A stretch of DNA of 25,841 nucleotides from DATIJJ01 sp964612855. Lineage in GTDB: Bacteria > Pseudomonadota > Gammaproteobacteria > DSM-16500. Shown here piece by piece: positions 14,877 through 22,467 of this stretch. The notes beneath the pieces are model-generated. The model was given only the letters and a program-made list of their open reading frames with translations, did not search any database and was not told the origin of the DNA. The stretch spans positions 1 through 25,841 of the forward strand of contig CAZTDR010000038.1 in assembly GCA_964612855.1 (NCBI GenBank), in the 5' to 3' direction. The position numbers and the translations under genes were made by a program. Each line of letters opens with the position of its first letter. Position 1 is the first letter of the stretch.

Positions 14877-15967
14877 TCTGCTCCAATATAACGACTGCAT
14901 AAGGGTTCAATGGAATCATCATCTTCCAAAAATAAAATGGCATCATTCACTTTTGCGAGTAGTGGGCTATTTTTTTGGACGATAATGGCGTATTGGTCGT
15001 TCGATAAGGTGAGCGAACTAAAATGTAAGTTAGGATAAGTGACTTTATTTAAATATTCTTTTGCAAGAATATAATCTTCCGCAACAGCCGCTACACGTTT
15101 TTGATCTAACCAAGCAGTCGCTTCTTTAATATTTTCTGCAACAATAACGTGAGCGCCGGCTTTTTTTGCTTCTGTATAAGCGTGAGTGCCTTTGACTGCA
15201 GCGACAAATTGATCTCTTAATTCTGTCACATGGGTGAAGTGTTCTGGTTTGCTGACTAATGCTAAAGTCAACTTAGATGTCACGGTCGCCAAGATGGCTG
15301 TGACGAAAACCGCGGCTGCTAATACCCAACCTAGCGAAACAATCCTTCCGGGTAAAGTATGTGGAATTTCTTTGTAGCCTTTTTGTAGCAGATGCGTCCA
15401 TAAAATATGGCTCATTCCTTGAAAATAACGCAAATGAAAATTTTGGATACGGCCTCTTTCTAGCCACCAGAGTATGTGAATATAGATAAAGAAGGATAAA
15501 ATAAATCCGATAAATAATGGCGATTTTAAGACATCAGTGAACACCTGCATCAGACGTAAAAAATCCGTATTGTCAGCATTTTCGATAATACCGACTGAAT
15601 TTAAAAAGTAGGGGTAAGAAAAATCAGCTTCACTATATCGTTGTGAAGAGACAGAAATAGGGCCAATTAATACATCGACTTCACCTTTTTGTAATTTTTT
15701 TAAGGCATCATCGGCATTGCCTTCGAGGGTAACATATTTATATTTCATGTTTTCACGTGTTGCGACAAATTGCCAAACATCAATGGAAATGCCACTATAC
15801 GCGCCATTAAGAGGAATAATAAAAGGCGCAACAGGCTCAACAATACCAACACGTAAAACCTTTTCATCCGTATCGGCCATGCTGGCGTGGGTAAAAGAAA
15901 AACCAATGAGATAGATCAAGCTAACTAAAATTTTTTGCAAAAATTTACAGGAACTTATCTTTTCCAT
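14855..15967 (-). CDS. Ionotropic glutamate receptor-like protein
   Basis: 370 aa. Signal peptide to about residue 31, then a split periplasmic amino-acid-binding domain (bac_solute-binding family 3): first lobe about 36-140 (VLRVGIVEPVAPFI, DVLIGPISVSSQRYSEADFS, SYPYF) and second lobe about 243-370 with a terminal Cys pair (C357, C368). Between the lobes are a membrane helix (about 150-169), a re-entrant-like segment (about 183-200) and a second helix (about 207-230) ending ATVTSKLTLAL. This is the architecture of prokaryotic GluR0-type channels. The expected filter TTVGYGD is replaced by HLLQKGYKE before IPHTLPGR, so ion selectivity or conduction is doubtful. GAGGTGG precedes the ATG. A MATE exporter follows. 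Confidence 0.85.
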   Translation of the reverse strand: MEKISSCKFLQKILVSLIYLIGFSFTHASMADTDEKVLRVGIVEPVAPFIIPLNGAYSGISIDVWQFVATRENMKYKYVTLEGNADDALKKLQKGEVDVLIGPISVSSQRYSEADFSYPYFLNSVGIIENADNTDFLRLMQVFTDVLKSPLFIGFILSFFIYIHILWWLERGRIQNFHLRYFQGMSHILWTHLLQKGYKEIPHTLPGRIVSLGWVLAAAVFVTAILATVTSKLTLALVSKPEHFTHVTELRDQFVAAVKGTHAYTEAKKAGAHVIVAENIKEATAWLDQKRVAAVAEDYILAKEYLNKVTYPNLHFSSLTLSNDQYAIIVQKNSPLLAKVNDAILFLEDDDSIEPLCSRYIGADAKLCKL

Positions 15968-16073
15968 TTAATAACCACCTCGTAATATTGAGGTCAAATT
16001 GTAGCATGTTGCTCATTTTATTGCCATATTTAAATAAGAAGCTCAACCAATAACTTAGATAAAGGAAATAGAT

Positions 16074-17375
16074 GTGTCCGATAAGGCATTAGAAAGAAAA
16101 ATTAAAAAAAATCTATACGGTCGGCCACAAAGCGTATTAGCGATTTTCCCGGCAGGATTTGGCGTGGTTGCGCTCGCAGAATGCAAAGCGATTTTGGCCG
16201 ATCCGTGGTTACCTACGCAATTTACACCTGAGCTCACCTTGTTAAAAAATGAAATTCGTATCGACAATATTCATGTTGCTCAAGTGATGGAATTATTGAT
16301 ACGCAGCCAACTCCTTGCGGATCTTCGTCTCATTATTGTTGAAGGAAAGGCGTCTGGGAAAAAAGCATTTGAAAAAAAATGTCGAGAAATTCCCTGGGAA
16401 TTCTATGTCACTCCCACTTTATCTGTGAAAATAAAAGCAGACTCTGTTGCAAGCAGGGCATTTCATGAAACAGGCCTTAAAACTATTTTAAGTGAAATAC
16501 TGGCCAACTATGTAGATGAAATTGTCAGTGGTGAGTGTGCGCAGCCAGATTGTATGCTCTATGCGTATCTTTATCGCGATAAACTCACGCTGAGTCTTTC
16601 GTTGGCGGGCGATTTTTTATATAAACGCGGTTATCGTGGCGTATTAAGCGCGAGTGCTCCCTTACGAGAAGATGCCGCCGCCTGTTGTATTCAACGCAGT
16701 TTAGACTTTGCAAGACAGTGTGATGTTCAATTTTTACCAAAAACTTTACTGATTCCTTTTTCTGGCACAGGCACTTTTGCATTTGAATATCTGCAAATGC
16801 AATATCATTTTGTATCCGGATTAGTTGGTCGGGCCTATGCTATTCAGAAAATGCCTTTCTTTCGCCAGAGCAGTTTTGATTTTTTATTAAAAAAAGCGAA
16901 AGAGAATTGCGAATGGGGTAAAGAAAACTCGCTTGCGCATTTAATTTGTATCGATCATTCACCCACAGCAAATGCTGCACTGATAAATAATCGTCAACTT
17001 TTTGCCGATGCTGTGGAAAAACAGGGGTTTATTTTTCCGACAGAAATTTTTCCCGCGGAATTAAAAGAAGAAGATTTTTTTTCACAAGCTTGTCTTACGT
17101 CTATTCAAAGTGGTGATATATTTATGCCATTAAATCCACCTTATGGAATAAGGCTCGGGAAAAATACCGATTCGGTTATTTTTTATAAAAAAATAGCAGC
17201 TAAAATAAATGCTATTTCGCAGAGTAAAAAGGGGAGGCTAGCGGGATTTATATTATGTCCTAGTCAAGAAACATGGGAGGCATTTCGTAAAAATTTAATT
17301 CGTCAATATGATGAAACCTATCATTTTACGCAAGGGGGAATGGATATTCGGGTTTGTCAGTTTTTTGTGGGTTGA
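16074..17375 (+). CDS. RlmL/THUMP-type RNA methyltransferase
   Basis: 433 aa from GTG 16074 (AAAGGA 16061-16066). It resembles the N-terminal, guanine-N2-methylating half of RlmL and the related Trm14/TrmN enzymes. A poorly conserved THUMP-like region lies at about 65-180 and ends in the family landmark GDFLYKRGYRG (179-189), followed by APLRED. SAM motif I is PFSGTGTFAFE (228-238), where Ser replaces the usual Cys of PFCGSGT. The catalytic motif is NPPYGIRLG (354-362). RlmL acts on 23S rRNA G2445, but the exact target here is inferred only to be rRNA or tRNA. The start of the protein, VLAIFPAGFGVVALAE, looks like the usual N-terminal strand-loop of this family. Confidence 0.85.
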   Translation: MSDKALERKIKKNLYGRPQSVLAIFPAGFGVVALAECKAILADPWLPTQFTPELTLLKNEIRIDNIHVAQVMELLIRSQLLADLRLIIVEGKASGKKAFEKKCREIPWEFYVTPTLSVKIKADSVASRAFHETGLKTILSEILANYVDEIVSGECAQPDCMLYAYLYRDKLTLSLSLAGDFLYKRGYRGVLSASAPLREDAAACCIQRSLDFARQCDVQFLPKTLLIPFSGTGTFAFEYLQMQYHFVSGLVGRAYAIQKMPFFRQSSFDFLLKKAKENCEWGKENSLAHLICIDHSPTANAALINNRQLFADAVEKQGFIFPTEIFPAELKEEDFFSQACLTSIQSGDIFMPLNPPYGIRLGKNTDSVIFYKKIAAKINAISQSKKGRLAGFILCPSQETWEAFRKNLIRQYDETYHFTQGGMDIRVCQFFVG

Positions 17376-17392
17376 CCATCGTCAGGCCAGCG

Positions 17393-17453
17393 CCCTACAT
17401 AGGAAAAATTGTAGGGTGGATTAGGTGCGTGCTTTTCGCACCGTAATCCACCA
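17393..17453. repeat. GTAGGGTGGATTA palindromic repeat, copy B
   Basis: TGGATTAGGTGCG (17417-17429) pairs with CGCACC and TAATCCA (17437-17450), with one unpaired G at 17443. A second small stem CCCTACA/TGTAGGG (17393-17399 with 17410-17416) lies directly upstream. It is intergenic, after the RNA methyltransferase. The same bulged G occurs in copy D at 21803, so the two form a subfamily. Confidence 0.85.
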
Positions 17454-17525
17454 CAGCGACATATACCTCCTCTCAGAGTTAGCGTATCATAGACACATCA
17501 CACTCCAAGATACGAACAAGCCGCC

Positions 17526-18935
17526 ATGCTCCCATCCTTTTTACATAAAAATATTATTCTATTCGTTATCGCTCTAGCGCTATTCATGGAATCCGTAGAT
17601 GCCTCGATTATTAATACGGCCATCCCGGTCATGGCGCAGAGCCTAAATGTCAATGCAGTCGATTTAAAAATTGCGTTAATCAGTTACCTGCTTAGCTTAG
17701 CCGTATTTATTCCGATCAGCGGCTGGATTGCCGATAAATTCGGTGCAAAAAATGTTTTTATCATTGCCTTAATCGTTTTTACATTGAGTTCGTTAGGATG
17801 TGGTTTTTCACGTACTTTATCCGAGCTCATTGTTGCGCGTTGTATTCAAGGATTAGGCGGTTCATTGATGCTGCCTATTGGACGTTTAATTATTTTGCGC
17901 TCTTATGAACGTCATCAAATGGTCAATGCCATGAGCCGTGTCATTATGGTGGTTTCATTTGCTTTAATGATAGGCCCTGTTTTGGGCGGCATGATCACGC
18001 ATTATTTTTCTTGGCCGTGGATTTTTTGGGTCAATGTTCCAGTCGGTTTTTTTGCTGTATTGGCAGCCGCGCGTTGGTTAGAAAAAATGCCAAAAAGGGC
18101 TGTCCCTCCGCTAGATAGAGTGGGGTTTTTATTGTTCGGCGTTGGATTGGCCATGTTTACTTTTGGACTGTCTGCGCTAAGTGAATCAGCTATTGCTGAT
18201 TCGACAGCATTGCTTATTATTTTTGTTGCGGTTTTATTATTTATCTTTTATCTCGTCCATTCACGAAAAGTTATCCATCCTGTTATTAATACAGCATTAT
18301 TTCATTCAAGAACTTTTTCTATTGCCGTATTAGGGAATTTATTTTCGCGTTTAAGTTTCGGTGGGTTACCTTTTTTGATGCCGCTGTTATTACAAATTGG
18401 ACTCGGTTATTCACCGCAAACATCGGGATTGCTTATGGCGCCCATGGCGATAGGCGTTTTGCTCGTTAAATTATTTACCCTACGTTTACTGAAATTTTTT
18501 GGATTTAGACGACTGTTAATGTTAAATACCACATTAGTTGCTTGTTGCTTATGGAGTTTTATTTTTGTGAATTCCACGACATCAATATATTTGATTGGTA
18601 TGCTCACATTTTGTTTTGGATTAATTATCGCTGTCCAATACAGTGGAATGAACGCGCTTGCATTCGCGGAAATTTCTACAGAAAATTTAAGCTCAGCGAC
18701 TAGCGTGATGGGAACATTACAACAAATAGCCCAAAGTTTTGGTGTTGCCCTAGGCGCCTTACTTTTACGATATTATTCAATAAACTCTAATTTTTTATTT
18801 AATTTAATTCCCCCGGTATTTCATCACGTTTTTTTTACTATGGGTGTAATCACCTTGTTTTCAACCGTGATTTTTTTGCAACTAAAAATGACAGATGGTC
18901 ATGAACTGTTGGAAATTCCGCAAGAGAGTAAGTAA
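17526..18935 (+). CDS. DHA2-family (MFS) drug exporter, MdtD-like
   Basis: 469 aa with about 14 membrane helices, as expected for DHA2 (EmrB/QacA/MdtD) proton antiporters. The family D motif ESVDASIINTAIPVMAQSL (22-40) and MFS motif A GWIADKFGAKNVF (66-78) are clear. ARCIQGLGGSLMLPIGRLII and GPVLGGMITHYFSWPWIFWV with NVPVGF also match closely. Among Escherichia coli proteins, MdtD is the best remembered match across the whole length, including FHSRTFSIAVLGNLFSRL. There is no membrane-fusion partner gene next to it. No ribosome site is obvious before the ATG. Confidence 0.9.
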   Translation: MLPSFLHKNIILFVIALALFMESVDASIINTAIPVMAQSLNVNAVDLKIALISYLLSLAVFIPISGWIADKFGAKNVFIIALIVFTLSSLGCGFSRTLSELIVARCIQGLGGSLMLPIGRLIILRSYERHQMVNAMSRVIMVVSFALMIGPVLGGMITHYFSWPWIFWVNVPVGFFAVLAAARWLEKMPKRAVPPLDRVGFLLFGVGLAMFTFGLSALSESAIADSTALLIIFVAVLLFIFYLVHSRKVIHPVINTALFHSRTFSIAVLGNLFSRLSFGGLPFLMPLLLQIGLGYSPQTSGLLMAPMAIGVLLVKLFTLRLLKFFGFRRLLMLNTTLVACCLWSFIFVNSTTSIYLIGMLTFCFGLIIAVQYSGMNALAFAEISTENLSSATSVMGTLQQIAQSFGVALGALLLRYYSINSNFLFNLIPPVFHHVFFTMGVITLFSTVIFLQLKMTDGHELLEIPQESK

Positions 18936-19055
18936 AAAAAGTTGATCATTTGTTTTAGTGTTTTTAATGTCATACCCATAGAAACCCGGAGAAATAAAGC
19001 TTTTTCCGTAATAAAATTAAGGTGAGGACGGATACTTTGCAAGCAGCCTTTTTTC

Positions 19056-19069
19056 AAAAGGGGTATAAT
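19056..19069 (+). promoter_or_regulatory. Putative promoter -10 region of the small-protein/BON operon
   Basis: AAAAGGGGTATAAT, identical over 14 bases to the element upstream of the tyrosine-rich lipoprotein. TATAAT is at 19064-19069, 38 bp before the ATG of the small protein. No good -35 hexamer at the expected distance. Confidence 0.6.
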
Positions 19070-19107
19070 ATATGTTGTTGCTTGATATAAAGTTAGATGG
19101 AGGGTTT

Positions 19108-19266
19108 ATGAAATCTAATCCAAAAGATTTGAGTGATAAATCGAAACATGCTCCGGGCAAAGGATCAGATAAACAACATCCGGAAACACCAACTGATGCC
19201 AATGATCGATTTAAAAAAGAAAAAAAGAATATTCAAGAAAATCCCGGTAATCAAAATACCGGCTAA
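19108..19266 (+). CDS. Small hydrophilic, probably disordered protein
   Basis: 52 aa from ATG 19108 with TGGAGGG just upstream. It begins MKSNPKDLSDKSKHAPGKGS and is rich in Lys, Asp, Asn, Pro and Gly with no hydrophobic core, so it is probably unstructured. An overlapping frame (19133-19333) lacks a ribosome site and is a shadow. It lies 45 bp before the double-BON protein, probably on the same transcript, which suggests a stress or envelope setting. No family recognised. Confidence 0.65.
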   Translation: MKSNPKDLSDKSKHAPGKGSDKQHPETPTDANDRFKKEKKNIQENPGNQNTG

Positions 19267-19311
19267 ACTTCTTGCTACGCATAAGCAACTAGTTTTTAAG
19301 GAGGAATTTAT

Positions 19312-19935
19312 ATGTATTTATTTGATTTGGTAAAAGTGGGTGTTCTCGCAGGATTGTTAACGATGTCTGGACAAATTGTGGCGCAATCTCATGCTGATAC
19401 AGCAACCGAAAATACGTCAGTGTCAACCAATGCCATAATAATGACTGAAAAAACCGTTGCGCAAACGCCCGCTGAAGATGCTCTTGTAACAGAGGCCGTT
19501 AAAAAGCAAATTGCTCATAGTAAAATGTTGTCTGGTTTCAATATAGATGTGAGTACAAAAGACGGTGTTGTTTCCTACACAGGAACGGTTGAATCTGATA
19601 CGCAGGCTAGCCTATTAATTCAATTAGCCGAATCCGTTATCGGTGTAGCAAATGTTGATACATCAAAATTAGTTATCAAATCAGGGCAGTCCCCTGTAGG
19701 TGATGCATTAATTACTGCAAAAATTAAAGGCATATTAATTAGAGAAAAATTATTTGGAGAAAAAAATATTTCAGCTGTGAATACAAGTGTTGAAACAAAA
19801 GATGGCGTAGTCTATTTATCCGGCGTTGTTAGCAATAAACAGCAAATTGATAATGCAATAAACGTCATTCGCTTAAATGTTCCAGAAGTCAAGAAAGTAG
19901 TTTACAGCGTAAACAAACAAGACACTAAAATGTAA
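19312..19935 (+). CDS. Periplasmic protein with two BON domains (OsmY-like)
   Basis: 207 aa. A signal peptide ends near VAQS (about residue 26). After a Thr-rich linker come two BON domains, about 56-122 (ALVTEAVKKQIAHS, VSTKDGVVSYTGTVESD) and about 132-203 (ALITAKIKGILIRE, VETKDGVVYLSGVVSNKQQ). This is the layout of OsmY, a periplasmic chaperone-like stress protein induced by osmotic shock and stationary phase in Escherichia coli. GGAGG before the ATG is strong. The stress-type partner gene and the shared promoter motif upstream fit that role, but induction is not shown by sequence. Confidence 0.9.
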   Translation: MYLFDLVKVGVLAGLLTMSGQIVAQSHADTATENTSVSTNAIIMTEKTVAQTPAEDALVTEAVKKQIAHSKMLSGFNIDVSTKDGVVSYTGTVESDTQASLLIQLAESVIGVANVDTSKLVIKSGQSPVGDALITAKIKGILIREKLFGEKNISAVNTSVETKDGVVYLSGVVSNKQQIDNAINVIRLNVPEVKKVVYSVNKQDTKM

Positions 19936-19947
19936 TTAAATAATCCG

Positions 19948-19979
19948 TAGGGTGGGCACACTGCGCTTTGCCCACCCTA
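19948..19979. repeat. GTAGGGTGGGC palindromic repeat, copy C
   Basis: TAGGGTGGGCA (19948-19958) pairs perfectly with TGCCCACCCTA (19969-19979), loop CACTGCGCTT. It lies between two convergent genes (ends 19935 and 19999), so it may end transcription in both directions. Its arms match part of copy A. Confidence 0.85.
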
Positions 19980-19998
19980 TAAAAACAAAATCCATGAC

Positions 19999-21780
19999 CT
20001 AAATAAAATCCGCATGCGCCGACTGCAATTTGAAAAATTCAGCGTATATTCCCTGTGGCTTGCGAATTAAATCCTCATGTTTACCTTCCTCGACTATCTT
20101 ACCGTGTTCAAAAACAAAAATACGATCCGCATCTAAAATCGTGGAAAGACGATGTGCCACCATGATAGAAGTACGGCTGTGAGTCAACGTATGCAGCGCT
20201 TCTTGGATCGCGCTTTCACTGGCTGAATCCAGTGAACTTGTTGCTTCATCTAAAATAAGAATAGGACGATTCGCTAAAATAGCACGCGCAATCGCAATAC
20301 GCTGACGCTCGCCCCCCGACAATTTAATGCCTCGTTCACCCACTAATGTTTTATATTGCTCTGGCAAGTGAGCAATAAACTCAGCTATATGAGCTTGGTT
20401 AGTAGCGCTTTTTATATCTTCTAGACTGGCTTCTGATTTTCCATACGCAATATTTTCTTGCAAGGAACGATGAAAAAGAATGGGATCTTGCGGTACCAAG
20501 GCAATGGCGCTGCGTAAAGAAAAACGCGAGCCTTGCGCAATATCTTGACCATCAATTAAAATCCGGCCGCTTTGAATAGAATAAAGACCTTGCAATAATC
20601 GCACAAAACTTGTTTTGCCACTCCCGGAATGCCCAACCAACGCCACCCGCTCGCCTGCACGAATGGTCACCGAAAAATTTTCAAAGATAGGCATAGTTTT
20701 TCCAGGATAAGTAAATGTCACATTTTCAAACACAATTTCACCACGCTGAATATATAATGCGGGTAATTGAGCATTTTTTGAGACTTCAGGATCTTCTTGT
20801 AATAACGCAATGACGCCATGTAAATCATAAGAAGAAGTTAAAATATTTTTAATATTTTCTCCCACTTCACGAATATAAGATTGCATAATGGTGTAAGCAA
20901 ATACTAGATAGGCCATGTTTTCGATAGTCGCTTTGCCATGAAATAGATACCAAGTACCGCCGCCCAGTAATATGCTCAACATGCCAAGCAACATCAATCG
21001 TTGAAATAATCCTGCTGTATTGCCTAATAAATAAGCCCGAAGATTTTTAGATTTTAAACGGTGTGTCATTTTATAAAAACGTGCAAATTCCGTTTTTTCT
21101 TGGGCATACGCTTTTGTGGTTGCAATGCCACTGACATTATCTGCAAGATGTGCGCCAAAGATATCTTGTTGTTTAGCGTAAGCTGCTTGGGCAGGGCCTG
21201 ACATTTTAAAAACTAAGAAAGCAGTTACTGTAATAAAAAAAATAAGATAAATAAATAATAGTAGGGCTAATAAAGGAAAGTACCAAGCAAGAAAAGCAAT
21301 GCTTCCTAGGAGCACTAAAAAAGTAGGCAAGATACGAATAAGTATTTGATCTTCGAATACTTCAATTTGTTGTCGAGCACGATTGATTTTGGAAATAATA
21401 CTGCCAGCAAAGGTGTTAACGAAAAATTTTTCCGGTAAGCTAAGTACATGTAAAAATGTATCATCGAGTAAGGTTTTAAAGATACGGGTTTCAAAAACAT
21501 TATAAATAAAATAGGTGATGCTAAATAATATCACTTGAACTGCATAGACACCGATAAAAATAAGCAACTGAGAAACAATAATGACTTCACTTTTTTGCTC
21601 GCGAATGACTTTTAAAAACTGCGCGAGCGCAGTGGGTAAATACGTTTCTGCTAAAGAAGCCGTCACAATTAAACTAATAATCAGAGCGAGTCTTCTTGGC
21701 TGACGAAACCAATAATTCGCGGCAAAACGAATCACGTCAAAAAACGTCAACGGCTTTTTTATCGAGGCGGAAATTGGCAT
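19999..21780 (-). CDS. ABC exporter, fused membrane and ATPase domains
   Basis: 593 aa half-transporter: a six-helix membrane domain (about 30-310) followed by a nucleotide-binding domain. The ATPase motifs are intact: Walker A GHSGSGKT (383-390), Q-loop Q431 in VPQDP, signature LSGGE (487-491), Walker B ILILDE (507-512), D-loop SSLD and switch H543 in VAHRLS. Such proteins work as homodimers or heterodimers and export lipids, drugs or peptides. It is related to MsbA-type and ATM-type exporters, but no feature settles the substrate. No accessory gene is adjacent. AAGAGAG lies before the ATG, and a palindromic repeat lies just upstream (copy D). Confidence 0.93.
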   Translation of the reverse strand: MPISASIKKPLTFFDVIRFAANYWFRQPRRLALIISLIVTASLAETYLPTALAQFLKVIREQKSEVIIVSQLLIFIGVYAVQVILFSITYFIYNVFETRIFKTLLDDTFLHVLSLPEKFFVNTFAGSIISKINRARQQIEVFEDQILIRILPTFLVLLGSIAFLAWYFPLLALLLFIYLIFFITVTAFLVFKMSGPAQAAYAKQQDIFGAHLADNVSGIATTKAYAQEKTEFARFYKMTHRLKSKNLRAYLLGNTAGLFQRLMLLGMLSILLGGGTWYLFHGKATIENMAYLVFAYTIMQSYIREVGENIKNILTSSYDLHGVIALLQEDPEVSKNAQLPALYIQRGEIVFENVTFTYPGKTMPIFENFSVTIRAGERVALVGHSGSGKTSFVRLLQGLYSIQSGRILIDGQDIAQGSRFSLRSAIALVPQDPILFHRSLQENIAYGKSEASLEDIKSATNQAHIAEFIAHLPEQYKTLVGERGIKLSGGERQRIAIARAILANRPILILDEATSSLDSASESAIQEALHTLTHSRTSIMVAHRLSTILDADRIFVFEHGKIVEEGKHEDLIRKPQGIYAEFFKLQSAHADFI

Positions 21781-21802
21781 AACTATCTCTCTTCACATGT
21801 AG

Positions 21803-21838
21803 GGTGGATTAGACGCGCTTTCTGCGTCGTAATCCACC
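21803..21838. repeat. GTAGGGTGGATTA palindromic repeat, copy D
   Basis: GGTGGATTAGACGC (21803-21816) pairs with GCGTC and TAATCCACC (21824-21838), with one bulged G at 21829, as in copy B. TGTAGG directly upstream completes the GTAGGGTGG start. It lies 22 bp upstream of the ABC exporter start, inside its probable leader. Confidence 0.85.
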
Positions 21839-21918
21839 ATTGGCAATGGCTAAGGCGGATCGATACACAAAAACATACCAATCTATATTTTTAGAACAGA
21901 AAATTCACCCTATACTAA

Positions 21919-21995
21919 GATCTGTTTACAATGGGTGTGGCCGGTTTAAAAAGCGGTAGAATCAGCTAACCAGCCAAGCTCATTGTAAACAGACC
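21919..21995. repeat. GGTCTGTTKACAAT palindromic repeat, copy 2
   Basis: TCTGTTTACAATG (21921-21933) pairs perfectly with CATTGTAAACAGA (21981-21993); including the flanks the ends match at all but one base. The inner arms are diverged. The centre GGCCGGTTTAAAAAGCGG parallels GGCCGCTTTTAAAACCG in copy 1 (10607-10666). It lies upstream of the ArfB gene. Confidence 0.8.
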
Positions 21996-22027
21996 TTATT
22001 ATAATGCTAACTTCAGGATGAAACCCG

Positions 22028-22450
22028 ATGGTTATAATCACTTCAACTATTCATATAAACGATGCTGAACTGCAATTCAGCTTTATTCGCGCGCCCGGAC
22101 CCGGCGGCCAAAATGTTAATAAAGTCGCGACAGCCGTTTTGTTGAGATTTAACGTGATACAATCAACTTCCTTGCCAGCCGAAGTTCGTGCACGCATGTT
22201 GACGTTGTTTCATAACAAATTAACATCGACAGGCGAAATTCTCATTAAAGCGACTCGATTTAGAACTCAGGAACGGAATAAACTGGATGCAATCGAGCGA
22301 TTCAGTGAGATGATTAAGCGGGCAGCGAGCCCGCCTAAAAAACGTCGTAAAACAAAACCGTCATTTTCTTCTAAGTTACGCAGATTATCCGCCAAAAAAT
22401 TACATTCGAAGACAAAATCATTGCGGCGGAAAAATTCAGAAAAAGATTAA
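22028..22450 (+). CDS. arfB: Alternative ribosome-rescue factor ArfB (peptidyl-tRNA hydrolase)
   Basis: 140 aa, the size of ArfB/YaeJ and unlike full release factors. The GGQ motif (26-28) sits in APGPGGQNVNKVATAV, which hydrolyses peptidyl-tRNA on stalled ribosomes. The C-terminal tail (about 105-140) is very rich in Lys and Arg (KKRRKTKPSFSSKLRRLSAK); in ArfB this tail enters the empty mRNA channel. No anticodon-recognition domain is present. AGGATG about seven bases before the ATG may be the ribosome site. It converges on the following minus-strand gene with a 17-bp gap. Confidence 0.95.
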   Translation: MVIITSTIHINDAELQFSFIRAPGPGGQNVNKVATAVLLRFNVIQSTSLPAEVRARMLTLFHNKLTSTGEILIKATRFRTQERNKLDAIERFSEMIKRAASPPKKRRKTKPSFSSKLRRLSAKKLHSKTKSLRRKNSEKD

Positions 22451-22467
22451 GAAAATCCCCCTCCACC

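Noticed and set aside
19133..19333. Overlapping 66-aa frame in the small-protein/BON region
   Set aside because: No ribosome site, runs through the BON gene's own ribosome site, and the other frame has a good start.
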